Shown here: one piece after another, positions 61,264 through 64,000 of the stretch | Layout: every line of letters starts with the position of its first letter | Position numbering within the stretch: the first letter of the stretch is position 1 | Source of the DNA: Arhodomonas sp052060015 | Lineage (GTDB): Bacteria; Pseudomonadota; Gammaproteobacteria; Nitrococcales; Nitrococcaceae | Reading direction: 5' to 3' | Assembly: GCF_052060015.1 (NCBI RefSeq) | Contig: NZ_JBPODZ010000006.1 | Coordinates: 1 to 64,000, forward strand | DNA: 64,000 nt | Made by a program: the position numbers and the translations under genes | Notes under the pieces: model-generated | What the model saw: only the letters and a program-made list of their open reading frames with translations | The model's database searches: none | Told to the model about the DNA's origin: nothing

Positions 61264-64000
<2,737 letters not shown>

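Overview
The window is a GC-rich (roughly two-thirds G+C by eye), gene-dense stretch of a gammaproteobacterial chromosome. The content points to a purple-sulfur or halophile-type gammaproteobacterium (Chromatiales, possibly Ectothiorhodospiraceae). This rests on SMC rather than MukB, short-form HisG, cytochrome bc1 next to sspAB, murB inside the dcw cluster, and a regulatory PTS with an HPr-kinase-like gene beside rpoN. The lineage is an inference; no species is claimed.

Layout. (1) 1-486: 3' end of a 23S rRNA gene, 5S rRNA and a clear intrinsic terminator. (2) 618-7824 (+): ssb, smc, zipA, ligA, covering DNA replication and repair, chromosome organisation and division. (3) 7826-16971 (-): thirteen tightly packed co-directional genes, yrbG-kdsD-kdsC-lptC-lptA-lptB-rpoN-hpf-ptsN-hprK-rapZ-EIIA(Man)-HPr. 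They join Kdo and LPS-transport genes to sigma-54 and a sugar-transport-free regulatory PTS. (4) 17118-23704 (+): divergent mlaFEDCB-ibaG-murA-hisG-hisD behind a good sigma-70 promoter. (5) 23701-24855 (-): a DegS/DegQ-type protease, divergent from a Nif3-family gene. (6) 25899-29577 (+): petABC (cytochrome bc1) then sspA-sspB. (7) 29570-32552 (-): lpoA-yraN-diaA, divergent from rsmI, which is followed by rnpB (RNase P RNA). (8) 34183-52835 (+): a complete dcw cluster, mraZ-rsmH-ftsL-ftsI-murE-murF-mraY-murD-ftsW-murG-murC-murB-ddl-ftsQ-ftsA-ftsZ-lpxC, with a textbook promoter and a degenerate MraZ operator. (9) 52923-64000: nfeD and pdxH (+), an unrecognised 408-aa gene (-), a small H-NS-family gene (+), pncB with an ABC-2 exporter pair (-), then carA and the start of carB (+), which runs off the window.

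Functionally most of the window is envelope biogenesis and division: lipid II synthesis (murA-murG, mraY, ddl), septal synthesis (ftsI, ftsW, ftsL, ftsQ, ftsA, ftsZ, zipA, lpoA), LPS (kdsC, kdsD, lptABC, lpxC) and outer-membrane lipid asymmetry (mla). Regulation sits in between (rpoN, PTS, rapZ, mraZ, H-NS, sspA/B). Many genes overlap by 1-8 bp (ATGA, GTGA, TGATG), implying translational coupling.

I found no mobile element, prophage, CRISPR array or defence island, and nothing I would call a new multi-gene system. The points most worth checking are a 16-codon upstream ORF translationally overlapping the H-NS gene, the unrecognised gene at 54915-56141, nested GC-rich hairpins in the hpf-ptsN and lpxC-nfeD spacers, a rnpB with a long perfect helix, and a divergent HPr kinase in a PTS set with no enzyme I in view.
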